Shown here in pieces: positions 20,576 to 29,284 of a stretch of 30,911 bases of DNA. The number at the start of each line of letters is the position of its first letter. Position 1 is the stretch's first letter. The notes beneath the pieces are model-generated. The model had not been told where the DNA came from and did not search any database. It saw nothing but the letters and a program-made list of their open reading frames with translations. The DNA is from an uncultured Mycoplasmatota bacterium. Its GTDB lineage: Bacteria > Bacillota_I > Bacilli_A > RF39 > UBA660. The stretch is from positions 1 through 30,911 of the forward strand of contig URLC01000008.1 in the NCBI GenBank assembly GCA_900548695.1. The letters run 5' to 3'. The translations under genes were made by a program, and so were the position numbers.

Positions 20576-23500
20576 ATGGATGACAAAATAGAAGTATTAT
20601 TAAAAAAGATAGATATGGATAAAGAAAAATATCCATATTTTTCAAGTGCCAAATTAACTAAAATAAAAATTCATAGAAAAACTAATACTTGGGAAGTATT
20701 TATTACCAATAACCAAGCCCTACCCCTAGAAATAATTGAGGAAATGGAAGAAAAAAAGTATAAACTAGATGAAAATGCCTCTAGTATTACTTTTATCTGG
20801 GATATAGAAACAATAGATATAAATACTTACGTAAGTTATTATCCTTATATTTTAAGTCAAGTAAAAGAAGAACTTAAAGTTTTAGAAATTTATCAAGATG
20901 CGTTAAAAATAGAAGAAGGTTTTTTAGTTTTAACCGCAACAACAGAAGTAGAAAAAGAAAGATTAGAAAATTGCCTAGACAAAATAAATACTTTATATAA
21001 ACATTTGGGTTATCGCTTTAATATTGAGGTTATTCTTCGCCATGAAGAAAATATTTTAGCTGAAATAAAAAAAGATTTAGAAGTTAAAATTTCTCTACCA
21101 GAAAAAAAAGAACCTGAAGTAAAAGAACTTGCCAAAGAAAAAACTTATCGTCGTGAAGCCAAAGACCCTAATAGTATAATTGGTAGAGGTATTAAAGAAG
21201 ATGCAATTAAAATTAAAACGCTTTTAGGTGAAGATAATAATGTCGTTGTAGAAGGTTACGTTTTTGGGACCGATTACTTTGAATCAAGCAAAACCGATTT
21301 TAAAATTATTACTTTAAAAATAACAGATTATTCTGATAGTATTTACTGTAAAGTATTTGTAAGAGATAATGATGAATATAAACGGTTATGTAAAGAATTA
21401 AAAGTGGGATCTTGGTATAAAATTAGAGGTTATACAAAAGAAGATCAATTTGCGAAAGAATTAGTCTTAAATGCTAGAGATATTTTAAAGATTGAAAAAG
21501 AACAACAAGTAATTACTGATAATGCCAAGAAAAAGCGTGTAGAACTTCACTGTCATACTAAAATGAGTCAAATGGATGGAGTAGCCGATGATGAAGCTAT
21601 CTTAAAGCAAGCTCTAAAATGGGGACACAAAGCAATAGCTATTACTGACCACAACGGTGTACAAGCTTTCCCACATGTTTTTAATTTTGTAACAGCTCAT
21701 AATAAAAAGTTAAATGAAGGCGAAGAGCCTTTCAAAGTAATCTATGGAGCTGAATTAACGTTAATAGATGATAGTGTTAACATTGTTTTAAGACCAAATA
21801 GTGAGGTTATGTTAGATCAAACTTATGTCGTTTTCGACTTTGAAACAACCGGTTTTAATGCTGGTGGAGCCGACTCTATTATCGAAATCGGAGCTGTCAA
21901 AATAAGAAATGGTGAAATTCTAGAAAAATATGATGAATTAATTAATCCTGGACGTCCTTTGCCTCAAAAAATAGTAGATGTTACTAATATTACAGATGAT
22001 ATGCTAGCTGGAAAGGATAATGAAGAAAACGCCGTGAAACGATTTATTGATTGGTTTGGCGATTGTCCAATGGTTGCCCACAATGCTAAATTTGATGTAT
22101 CTTTTTTGGAAATGGCATATAAAAAATATAATTTAGGCACCTTTAAAAATCCAGTAATTGATACTTTGGAATTATCTAGAACTATGGATAATACTTATGC
22201 TAGACATTCATTATCAGCTTTAGTAAAAAGATATGAGGTACCATGGGATGAAAGTGCACATCATAGAGGAGATTATGATGCGGAAGGAACGGCATTAGTT
22301 TTTCATAAGATGTTAAAGAAATTATCTAATCGTAATATAGAAACAATGGATCAATTAGACACATTGGTAAGTAAAGATGAAATTCATAAATATGGTCGAG
22401 CTTATCATGTTAATTTATTAGTAAAAAATAAAACAGGTCTAAAAAACTTATTCAAAATAATTTCTTTAGCTAATACCACTTATCTATATAAAACACCAAG
22501 AATTTTACGTAGTGAAATTGAACGCCATCGTGAAGGTTTACTAGTGGGAAGTGGCTGCTATGAAAGTGAAGTTTTTATTGAAGCCAAATCAAAAAGTGAA
22601 GATGAGCTTTCTAATATTATTAGATTTTATGACTATGTAGAAGTGCAACCCTTAGAATGCTATAATCACATGATTCAAACTGGTGATTTTGGCACGGAAG
22701 TAGAATTAGCTGCTCATATTGAAAAAATTGTGCGAGTAACAGAAGATGCTGGAAAAATTATCGTCGCAACAGGGGATGTTCATCATTTAACAAGAGACGA
22801 TAAAATTTATCGTGAAATTATTGTTAATCAAAAAGTACCAGGTGGTGGAAGACATCCACTAGCAAGAAATAACATTAAAGAAATCCCATCCAATCACTTT
22901 AGAACTACGGATGAAATGTTAGAGAACTTTAAATTTCTAGGTGAAGAAGTGGCTAATAGAATTGTTGTGGAAAATACTAATAAAATTGCTGATATGGTAG
23001 AAATCATTGAAGTTATTATTGATACAGGAGGAATACCTTTTTCTCCAAGAGTAAAAAGTGATGATGGAAAAAGTTATCTAGATTGTCCAAGAGTAGTTAC
23101 GGACTTAGTTTATAATAAAGCGAAAGAATGGTATGGAGATCCCTTACCATATTCAATAGAAGAACGTATTTCAACGGAATTATATGGTGACATTGTATTT
23201 AAGACCATAAAAGAACAACTAGAAAAAGAACAATTAAATGAAGAAGAATTCATAGCAAAAAGTCATAAAATGCTTCATGATGAAATATTAAAAGGTGTTG
23301 ATGAAGTCAAAGAATTAGTAAGAAGGCATATAAAAGAAACAACCGAAGAAGAACTATCTACGGAAGAATTAGAAAAAAAACTAGATAAGTCCTTAGGTGG
23401 TGTTATCGGGGGAGGATTTGATCCCATTTACCTAATCGCTCAACGTCTAGTGAAACACTCTAATGATGAAGGATATCTAGTTGGTTCTCGTGGTTCGGTT

Positions 23501-25186
23501 GGTTCGAGTTTCGTGGCCACTTTAATGGGAATTACTGAGGTAAACCCACTAGCAGCTCATTATCGTTGTGCAAAATGTAAATTAAGTATTTTTGATGATA
23601 CTGACGGTAATGCCTTAGGAGCTACCTACTCATCAGGATTCGATTTACCAGATAAAGAATGTCCAAATTGTCACATTCCAATGATTAAAGATGGTCAAGA
23701 TATGCCATTTGCGACATTCTTAGGATTTAATGCAGATAAAGTTCCTGATATTGATCTTAATTTTTCTGATTTAAATCAAGCTAGTGCACATGCTTACACC
23801 AAAGTCTTATTCGGAGAAAATAATGTATTTCGTGCTGGAACCATCGGTACTGTAGCAGAAAAAACCGCATTTGGTTTTGTAAAAGGATATTGTGAAGAAA
23901 AAGAGCTAGGGGACATGAGAACGGCAGAAGTAGAACGTTTAGCCATGGGATGTACTGGAGTAAAAAGAACAACAGGTCAACATCCTGGAGGAATCGTTGT
24001 TATTCCAGATTATATGGATGTTTATGATTTTACTCCATATCAGTTCCCAGCAGAAGATGCAACAGCTGAATGGCGTACTACTCACTTTGATTATCATGCT
24101 ATTGACCAAGATGTTCTAAAACTAGATATCTTAGGACATTCGGATCCAACTCAATTACGTTTAATTCAATTACAATCAGGAACGGACATTATGAAAGTTC
24201 CTCTAGATGATAAAAAAACCATGAGCATTTTTACAACAACCGAAGCTCTAGGTGTCACAACGGAACAAATCATGTGTAATACAGGAACATTAGGAATTCC
24301 TGAATTTGGAACACCATTTACTATTAAACTAGTAGAAGACACCAAACCAAAAACTTTTGCAGAATTAGTTAAAATATCAGGTTTGTCTCACGGTACTGAT
24401 GTTTGGTTAGGCAATGCTCAAGAGTTAATCGCTAACAATATCGTTCCATTTAAAGATGTTATTGGCTGTCGTGATGATATTATGGTTTATTTAATGTATA
24501 ATGGTCTAGAGCCAATCAAAGCCTTCAAAATAATGGAGTTTGTTCGTAAAGGAAAAGCATCAAAAGACCCAGAAACTTGGAAACAGCATGAAAAAACAAT
24601 GAAGGATGCTAATATCCCAGATTGGTTTATTAATTCATGCGCTAAAATTAAGTACATGTTCCCAAAAGCTCATGCTGCAGCCTACGTTATTAGTGCCTTT
24701 AGAATTGCTTGGTATAAAGTTCATATGCCAGTTTATTTCTACGCTTCTTGGTACTCTTCAAAAGCAACAGATGTAGATATAGAAGCTATGATTAAAGGCT
24801 ATAGTGCTATTAAATCTCGAATTGAAGATATTCAAGTAAAAGGATATGAAGCAACCAATAAAGAAAATGGTCAAGCTGAAAGTCTAAAAGTAGCCCTAGA
24901 AGCAACCGCTAGAGGTATAAAATTCTTAAATGTTGACTTATATCACAGTGATGCAACCGTTTGGGTCGCTAAAAATGATACAGAAATCTATCCACCATTT
25001 AATGCCATTGATGGTCTTGGTGATACAGTTGCCAAAAATATTGTAGAAGAACGTGAAAAACAACCATTTATAAGTATTGAAGATGTTCAAAAACGTGGAA
25101 AAGTATCAAAAACTTTAATCGATAAAATGACGGAGATGGGTATCTTAAAAGATTTACCTGATTCTAATCAACTATCTTTATTTTAA
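20576..25186 (+). CDS. polC: DNA polymerase III alpha subunit, PolC type
   Basis: 1536-aa replicative polymerase of low-GC Gram-positives. Order: N-terminal domain (1-180); OB-fold (about 222-305); first PHP part (ELHCHTKMSQMDGV, 323-336); inserted DEDDh proofreading exonuclease with FDFETTG (420-426), HNAKFD (502-507) and H563/D568; second PHP part to about 810; palm, fingers and C-terminal helix-hairpin-helix. The Mg-binding palm motif PDIDLN is at 1057-1062. A structural zinc site is formed by C998, C1001, C1029 and C1032. GSRGSVGSSF near 970 and GCTGVKRTTGQHPGG near 1125 bind the nucleotide. It ends in LPDSNQLSLF, a beta-clamp-binding-like tail (QLSLF). Length is slightly above B. subtilis PolC. 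ATG 20576 follows GGGGGG. Confidence 0.98.
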   Translation: MDDKIEVLLKKIDMDKEKYPYFSSAKLTKIKIHRKTNTWEVFITNNQALPLEIIEEMEEKKYKLDENASSITFIWDIETIDINTYVSYYPYILSQVKEELKVLEIYQDALKIEEGFLVLTATTEVEKERLENCLDKINTLYKHLGYRFNIEVILRHEENILAEIKKDLEVKISLPEKKEPEVKELAKEKTYRREAKDPNSIIGRGIKEDAIKIKTLLGEDNNVVVEGYVFGTDYFESSKTDFKIITLKITDYSDSIYCKVFVRDNDEYKRLCKELKVGSWYKIRGYTKEDQFAKELVLNARDILKIEKEQQVITDNAKKKRVELHCHTKMSQMDGVADDEAILKQALKWGHKAIAITDHNGVQAFPHVFNFVTAHNKKLNEGEEPFKVIYGAELTLIDDSVNIVLRPNSEVMLDQTYVVFDFETTGFNAGGADSIIEIGAVKIRNGEILEKYDELINPGRPLPQKIVDVTNITDDMLAGKDNEENAVKRFIDWFGDCPMVAHNAKFDVSFLEMAYKKYNLGTFKNPVIDTLELSRTMDNTYARHSLSALVKRYEVPWDESAHHRGDYDAEGTALVFHKMLKKLSNRNIETMDQLDTLVSKDEIHKYGRAYHVNLLVKNKTGLKNLFKIISLANTTYLYKTPRILRSEIERHREGLLVGSGCYESEVFIEAKSKSEDELSNIIRFYDYVEVQPLECYNHMIQTGDFGTEVELAAHIEKIVRVTEDAGKIIVATGDVHHLTRDDKIYREIIVNQKVPGGGRHPLARNNIKEIPSNHFRTTDEMLENFKFLGEEVANRIVVENTNKIADMVEIIEVIIDTGGIPFSPRVKSDDGKSYLDCPRVVTDLVYNKAKEWYGDPLPYSIEERISTELYGDIVFKTIKEQLEKEQLNEEEFIAKSHKMLHDEILKGVDEVKELVRRHIKETTEEELSTEELEKKLDKSLGGVIGGGFDPIYLIAQRLVKHSNDEGYLVGSRGSVGSSFVATLMGITEVNPLAAHYRCAKCKLSIFDDTDGNALGATYSSGFDLPDKECPNCHIPMIKDGQDMPFATFLGFNADKVPDIDLNFSDLNQASAHAYTKVLFGENNVFRAGTIGTVAEKTAFGFVKGYCEEKELGDMRTAEVERLAMGCTGVKRTTGQHPGGIVVIPDYMDVYDFTPYQFPAEDATAEWRTTHFDYHAIDQDVLKLDILGHSDPTQLRLIQLQSGTDIMKVPLDDKKTMSIFTTTEALGVTTEQIMCNTGTLGIPEFGTPFTIKLVEDTKPKTFAELVKISGLSHGTDVWLGNAQELIANNIVPFKDVIGCRDDIMVYLMYNGLEPIKAFKIMEFVRKGKASKDPETWKQHEKTMKDANIPDWFINSCAKIKYMFPKAHAAAYVISAFRIAWYKVHMPVYFYASWYSSKATDVDIEAMIKGYSAIKSRIEDIQVKGYEATNKENGQAESLKVALEATARGIKFLNVDLYHSDATVWVAKNDTEIYPPFNAIDGLGDTVAKNIVEEREKQPFISIEDVQKRGKVSKTLIDKMTEMGILKDLPDSNQLSLF

Positions 25187-25212
25187 AAGGAAGAAATCTT
25201 CTTCTTTTTTTC
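25185..25212 (+). terminator. Terminator of polC
   Basis: AAAAGGAAGAA (25185-25195) pairs with TTCTTCTTTTT (25199-25209), loop ATC, one G-U. It overlaps the stop codon, and its T run flows into the next -35. Confidence 0.8.
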
Positions 25213-25241
25213 TTGTCAAAAAACAAAAATCATGAAATAAT
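25213..25241 (+). promoter_or_regulatory. Promoter of the first lipoprotein gene
   Basis: TTGTCA (25213-25218), 17-nt spacer, AATAAT (25236-25241) preceded by TGA as extended -10. Confidence 0.65.
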
Positions 25242-25264
25242 CTAGTTAAGAGAGGAGTGAGAGT

Positions 25265-25720
25265 TTGAAAAAAGGGTTGATTGTTTTAGCAGTAATGTTA
25301 CTAGTGCTAGTAACAGGTTGCACATCATCAAAAGAAGAGAAGATGGTTTGTACAAGAACTAGTACAATGAATGGAATAAAACTAGATTTAAATTATCAAG
25401 TTTACTATCAGAAAGACGTCGTAAATAAAGTCCAAACAACCGAGAAAATAACTAGTACTTCCAAAGAAACCTTAGCTACTTACAAAAAAGCCATTGAAGA
25501 TCTATATAGTAATTTCAACGGAATCAAACACTATAATTATGATATCGTGATAGAAGGAGACACATTAACTAGCAAAACAGATATTAATTACAGTAAAATA
25601 AACATCAACGATTTACTAAAGATAGACTCATCTATTGAACAGTTACTAAATAAAGATAACAAAATATCTTTAGAAAAAATAAAAGAAGTATACGAGTCTA
25701 CTGGTGCAATTTGTAAGTAA
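25265..25720 (+). CDS. Small lipoprotein of unknown function
   Basis: 151-aa predicted lipoprotein. Residues 2-18 form a hydrophobic signal, followed by the lipobox VTGC with the modified Cys at 19. The mature part begins CTSSKEEKMVC and shows alternating strands (IKLDLNYQVYYQ) and helical stretches, with Cys at its start and end that could bond (CTRTS and AICK). This resembles the DUF1307/YehR outline of small lipoproteins, but I am not sure. Start is TTG 25265 after GAGGAG. It has its own promoter and terminator. Outer face of the membrane; ligand unknown. Confidence 0.8.
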   Translation: MKKGLIVLAVMLLVLVTGCTSSKEEKMVCTRTSTMNGIKLDLNYQVYYQKDVVNKVQTTEKITSTSKETLATYKKAIEDLYSNFNGIKHYNYDIVIEGDTLTSKTDINYSKININDLLKIDSSIEQLLNKDNKISLEKIKEVYESTGAICK

Positions 25721-25725
25721 TAAAG

Positions 25726-25749
25726 AAAAGAACACAAGTTCTTTTTTTC
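25726..25749 (+). terminator. Terminator of the first lipoprotein gene
   Basis: AAAAGAAC (25726-25733) pairs with GTTCTTTT (25738-25745), loop ACAA, then T run that passes into the next -35. Confidence 0.82.
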
Positions 25750-25778
25750 TTGCCAAAAACGAGAAAATATGTTATAAT
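25750..25778 (+). promoter_or_regulatory. Promoter of the second lipoprotein gene
   Basis: TTGCCA (25750-25755), 17-nt spacer, TATAAT (25773-25778), with TGT directly before as extended -10. Confidence 0.85.
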
Positions 25779-25802
25779 ATGACTGGTTTTAGGGGGTATA
25801 AT

Positions 25803-26576
25803 ATGATAAAAAAGTTTAAAATCGGTAAAAAAGAACTGTTAGCAGGAGCTATCGCTTTTACTCTTACTATGACCGGATGTGGAAATAATAATGATAAAAC
25901 AAGAACTAATAATAAACCAGAATATAACACGATTTATTATACAAGTTATAATGAATATAATAGAGAACTTGAATGGCAAGAGATAACTAAATCTGATTAT
26001 AAAACAATGGATGAAAGTATAATTGCTGATACTGATATTGAAGATAATGTTTTATATGTTGCAACATACCAAGCACTAGGCTATGAAGCAGCAAGTAAAT
26101 TTGAAACGAAGCAAGAAGCCATTTCTAATAACCCAGAATACAGTGGTAATTCGCAATTTATATCAGGTTTTGAATTGGGTCAACAAGATAAATATTTAGA
26201 AAAAGCACAAACAGAACAAAAACAGTATGTAGCAATCCGCAAAAATCTAGAACCAACAAATAACATGGAAGAAACTAAATATTATAAGGCAGAAGATATT
26301 ACTGTTATTTCTTATAACGGTGCCAACGCTTTAGTTCTTAACTATGATGAAGAAAAAGTAAAAAGTGGAAATTATGAAGACTTATTAGGAAAAGATATGA
26401 GTAACTATATTGGTAGTAGCTTTAAAAAGGAATCTTTACGCAACTTTGCAACTGATTATATAGAAGACATTGCAGATTCTATCTATATGGTTTCTGGAAA
26501 TTATAGAGTAATTCCTGAAATTACTCAAGAAACATTCACTATGAAAAATGATATGGAAAAGTCATTAACAAAATAA
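25803..26576 (+). CDS. Lipoprotein of unknown function
   Basis: 257-aa predicted lipoprotein. ATG 25803 follows AGGGGG; a longer in-frame reading from 25704 crosses the previous terminator and the promoter, so it is rejected. The signal (residues 10-22) ends in the lipobox MTGC with Cys at 24 followed by an Asn-rich spacer. The mature domain is acidic and Tyr-rich, with no recognised motif: repeated YN and EY pairs, then ITVISYNGANALVLNYDEEKV and a helical end. Its gene precedes the J-domain/LysM gene by 16 bp and no terminator separates them, so the two are probably co-transcribed and may act together at the cell surface. Confidence 0.78.
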   Translation: MIKKFKIGKKELLAGAIAFTLTMTGCGNNNDKTRTNNKPEYNTIYYTSYNEYNRELEWQEITKSDYKTMDESIIADTDIEDNVLYVATYQALGYEAASKFETKQEAISNNPEYSGNSQFISGFELGQQDKYLEKAQTEQKQYVAIRKNLEPTNNMEETKYYKAEDITVISYNGANALVLNYDEEKVKSGNYEDLLGKDMSNYIGSSFKKESLRNFATDYIEDIADSIYMVSGNYRVIPEITQETFTMKNDMEKSLTK

Positions 26577-26592
26577 ACAAAAGAGGGGAAAC

Positions 26593-27750
26593 ATGGAAAA
26601 ATTTATAGATCATTATAAAGTATTAGGAGTAGATGAAAAAGCCTCTCCTGATGATATAAAGAAAGCTTATAATAAAATAGCGAAAGAAAATCACCCAGAT
26701 ATGACAAAAGACTTAAGTGAAGAAGAGCAACAACGTCGTGAAGAACAATTTAAAAAAGCAGCAGAAAGTTATTCTGTTTTGCGTAATGATAAAAAAAGAA
26801 AAGAATATAATGTATCATACCAAGAACATAAAAGACGTCAAGCTGTAAAAAAAGAAAGAGCTAAAGAAAAAAAGGAAGCACCAAGAAGATATAATAGAGA
26901 AAGTGTTAATCAATATCAAAGATATAATAGAAATCATCAAAACCAAGCTTATTATGAAGAAACTTGGGATGATCAATTCTTTGATGGCCGTGATATTTAT
27001 GAATATTATAAAGAACAAATAAAAGAAGAGTATCAACGTGATAAAGTCAAATCTAAAAATCGTAGAAAAAAAGACCAAGAGAACTTTAAAAAATATTTTC
27101 CTAATGCGGGAAGGATTCAAAAAGGAGTATTTTTCTTTTTTCGAGAGGCCTTTATCACTGGACATAATATGAAGATAAGAAGAGATGATGGGGCTATTCG
27201 CTATACTATAAGAAATAGGGGACCAATTGCTACACTAATTGCTCTTACATTAGTCTTTGGTGCAAGTTATGCTAAAAATAGTAGTGATAATTCTCTTTCC
27301 AACGAACCAACGATAAGCTATGAAGAAAAAACTGATCAAGAATCTGAAATGGCAGTTCAAACTCCAACGATTACTCTCGTTAGAAACTATGAAGTAGAAA
27401 TGGGTGATACCTTATCACAACTGGCAACAGATGCTAATTGTAGTATGTCAGAAATAAAAAGAATAAATGATTTAGATGGTGATATGATCTATTACCAATC
27501 AACGATTAAAATTCCTTATCACATACCGATAGATGAAATAGAAAACTATACTACCCAAAGTCTTTATCAAGGTGAAAATCTAAAGAATTATGCTACACTT
27601 TTTCAAACAACCGAAGCAACGATACTAGCTTTAAATAAAGATACTATAGTTGAATCAAATGGTAATTATTATGTAACAACAAATACATTAACGACACCAA
27701 CTTTTGCAGCATATAAAGAAGTAAAAATGAAAGAATACACGAAGAAGTAG
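26593..27750 (+). CDS. J-domain / transmembrane / LysM fusion protein
   Basis: 385 aa with an unusual order. Residues 5-73 are a J domain (DHYKVLGVDEKASPDDIKKA, HPD at 34-36, then the YSVLRNDKKRKEYN end), expected to stimulate DnaK ATPase. Residues 80-165 are highly charged Lys/Arg/Gln-rich. One membrane helix lies at about 210-227 (PIATLIALTLVFGASYA). Residues 265-308 are a LysM domain (YEVEMGDTLSQLA, IKRINDL), followed by a second, weaker LysM-like unit (318-371) with YQGENLKNYATLF. Positively charged residues before the helix place the J domain inside and LysM outside. ATG 26593 follows AGAGGGG. It lacks the G/F and zinc regions of DnaJ. A link between chaperone action and peptidoglycan is suggested. 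Confidence 0.85.
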   Translation: MEKFIDHYKVLGVDEKASPDDIKKAYNKIAKENHPDMTKDLSEEEQQRREEQFKKAAESYSVLRNDKKRKEYNVSYQEHKRRQAVKKERAKEKKEAPRRYNRESVNQYQRYNRNHQNQAYYEETWDDQFFDGRDIYEYYKEQIKEEYQRDKVKSKNRRKKDQENFKKYFPNAGRIQKGVFFFFREAFITGHNMKIRRDDGAIRYTIRNRGPIATLIALTLVFGASYAKNSSDNSLSNEPTISYEEKTDQESEMAVQTPTITLVRNYEVEMGDTLSQLATDANCSMSEIKRINDLDGDMIYYQSTIKIPYHIPIDEIENYTTQSLYQGENLKNYATLFQTTEATILALNKDTIVESNGNYYVTTNTLTTPTFAAYKEVKMKEYTKK

Positions 27751-27766
27751 AAATGCTTCTTTTTCT
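27742..27766 (+). terminator. Terminator of the J-domain/LysM gene
   Basis: AAGAAG (27742-27747) pairs with CTTCTT (27756-27761), loop of 8 nt, followed by T. The stem is short and overlaps the stop codon. Confidence 0.6.
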
Positions 27767-27768
27767 TG

Positions 27769-27777
27769 TGTTATAAT
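27769..27777 (+). promoter_or_regulatory. Extended -10 promoter of the VanY-TruB gene
   Basis: TGTTATAAT, a full TGn extended -10, 21 nt before ATG 27798. No good -35 is seen. Confidence 0.65.
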
Positions 27778-27797
27778 ATCAAAAGAGGTAAAAGTAT

Positions 27798-29195
27798 ATG
27801 AAAAAATATTTAACGTTAGTAAATAAAGAATATAAAATCAAATCGAACTATTTTAAAAAGATAGAATTAATAGACACCAAACTAGTAGACGGAAGTGTAT
27901 GTCAAATAGAAAAAGCGACTTATGATGCTTACATAGCATTAAAAAAGTTTTTAACAACCAAAAAAATAGATATCGCTTTAGCATCTACTTATCGTAGTGA
28001 AGAAGATCAACAAAAAATATATGATGAAATAAAAATAGCGTATGGTAAAGATTATGCGGATAAAATAGTAGCGCCTATAGGAGCTAGTGAACATCATACT
28101 GCTCTTGCTATTGACTTAGCATTAAAAGTAAATGGTAAATATAGTTGGGATAATGAAATTCTATCAAAAGAAGAAAAACTATTTAAAACGATTCATCGTT
28201 ATTTAGCTGAATTTGGTTTCGTTTTAAGATATCCGAAAGGAAAAGAAAAAATTACAGGCTATCCATATGAACCATGGCATATTCGCTATGTTGGTAAAAT
28301 ACCAGCGAAAATCATGTTTCATCATAACATGACCTTAGAAGAATATTTAACTAAATTTGCTTGTATTCTTTATATTAATAAAGAAAAAGATATGACTTCT
28401 TTTGATGTTGTTAATGAAATAAGTCAAATTTTTGGTTTAAAGGTAGGTCACACGGGAACACTAGATCCACTAGCTGAAGGAGTGTTAATTATAACAGTTG
28501 GAACAGCAAGTAAAATAGCTGAATTAATCACAGCCAAAGATAAAGAATATATTGCAGGAGTTTTGCTAGGAATAAAAACAGATACTCTAGATATTACTGG
28601 TAAAGTAATAGACAGTAAAGGAGTAGATATTTCTCAAGATTTTGAAAAGGTAATAAAAAGCTTTCAAAAAACTTATTTACAAGAAGTTCCAATCTATTCT
28701 GCAGTCAAAGTAAATGGTAAAAAACTATATGAATATGCTAGAAATAATCAAGAAGTACAATTACCTAAAAAAGAAGTTACTATCAAGAAAATAAAGCTCT
28801 TATCAAGTGATAATGATACATTCATGATAAAGGCCAAAGTAACGAAAGGCTGCTACATCAGAAGTTTAATTAGAGATATTGGTGAAAGCTTAAATACATA
28901 TGCGACAATGACTACTTTAACAAGAACAAAACAAGGAAAAGTCTCAATCAAAAATACCAATACCTTAACTGATTTAAAAAAAGGCAAACTAACACTTCAT
29001 ACTATAGATGAAGTCCTAGATTATCCAGTAGTAATTGTAAAAGAAAATATAGAGCGAAAAATAAAAACTGGTCAAAAACTACCTAATATTTATAAAATCA
29101 AAGATAAAGTAATTTTTAAAAATAAAAAACAAGAAATATTAGGTATTTATCAAGTGGAAAATGAAAAACTAAGAGTATGGAAGAACTTTTGTTAA
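27798..29195 (+). CDS. truB: Fusion of VanY-type carboxypeptidase and TruB tRNA pseudouridine synthase
   Basis: 465-aa two-domain protein. Residues ~35-183 are a VanY/LdcB-type peptidase: STYRSEEDQQ (63-72), zinc ligands H99 and D106 in SEHHTALAID, and EPWH (158-161) with base E158 and ligand H161. From ~187 a complete TruB follows: ILYINKEKDMTSFDVV (190-205), GHTGTLDPLAEGVL (217-230) with catalytic D223, the DKEYIAGVLLG block, VPIYSAVKVNGKKLYEYAR and a CYIRSLIRDIG segment. TruB makes pseudouridine 55 in tRNA. No start codon, stop or ribosome site separates the domains. The peptidase has no signal peptide, so it should be cytoplasmic. ATG 27798 follows AGAGG. A mis-joined pair of genes is the alternative. 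Confidence 0.9.
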   Translation: MKKYLTLVNKEYKIKSNYFKKIELIDTKLVDGSVCQIEKATYDAYIALKKFLTTKKIDIALASTYRSEEDQQKIYDEIKIAYGKDYADKIVAPIGASEHHTALAIDLALKVNGKYSWDNEILSKEEKLFKTIHRYLAEFGFVLRYPKGKEKITGYPYEPWHIRYVGKIPAKIMFHHNMTLEEYLTKFACILYINKEKDMTSFDVVNEISQIFGLKVGHTGTLDPLAEGVLIITVGTASKIAELITAKDKEYIAGVLLGIKTDTLDITGKVIDSKGVDISQDFEKVIKSFQKTYLQEVPIYSAVKVNGKKLYEYARNNQEVQLPKKEVTIKKIKLLSSDNDTFMIKAKVTKGCYIRSLIRDIGESLNTYATMTTLTRTKQGKVSIKNTNTLTDLKKGKLTLHTIDEVLDYPVVIVKENIERKIKTGQKLPNIYKIKDKVIFKNKKQEILGIYQVENEKLRVWKNFC

Positions 29196-29206
29196 AGTTC
29201 TTTTTT
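29181..29206 (+). terminator. Terminator of the VanY-TruB gene
   Basis: AAGAACTTT (29181-29189) pairs with AAAGTTCTT (29194-29202), loop TGTT, then T run. The 3' arm begins inside the stop codon. Confidence 0.85.
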
Positions 29207-29256
29207 CTTGACAGTAAACCAATGGAATGTACCTAGAAACCCAAGATAAACTATAG

Positions 29257-29262
29257 TATAAT
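29257..29262 (+). promoter_or_regulatory. -10 element of the exchanger gene
   Basis: TATAAT overlapping an upstream in-frame ATG (29261), which argues that translation starts later, at 29285. Confidence 0.55.
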
Positions 29263-29284
29263 GAATAAGAAAGTAGGGAATAGT

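Noticed and set aside
25704..25802. Longer N-terminus for the second lipoprotein
   Set aside because: It would cross a terminator and the promoter; the lipoprotein signal starts properly at 25803.
29208..29213. TTGACA as -35 of the exchanger gene
   Set aside because: No -10 at 16-18 nt; the TATAAT at 29257 is 43 nt away.
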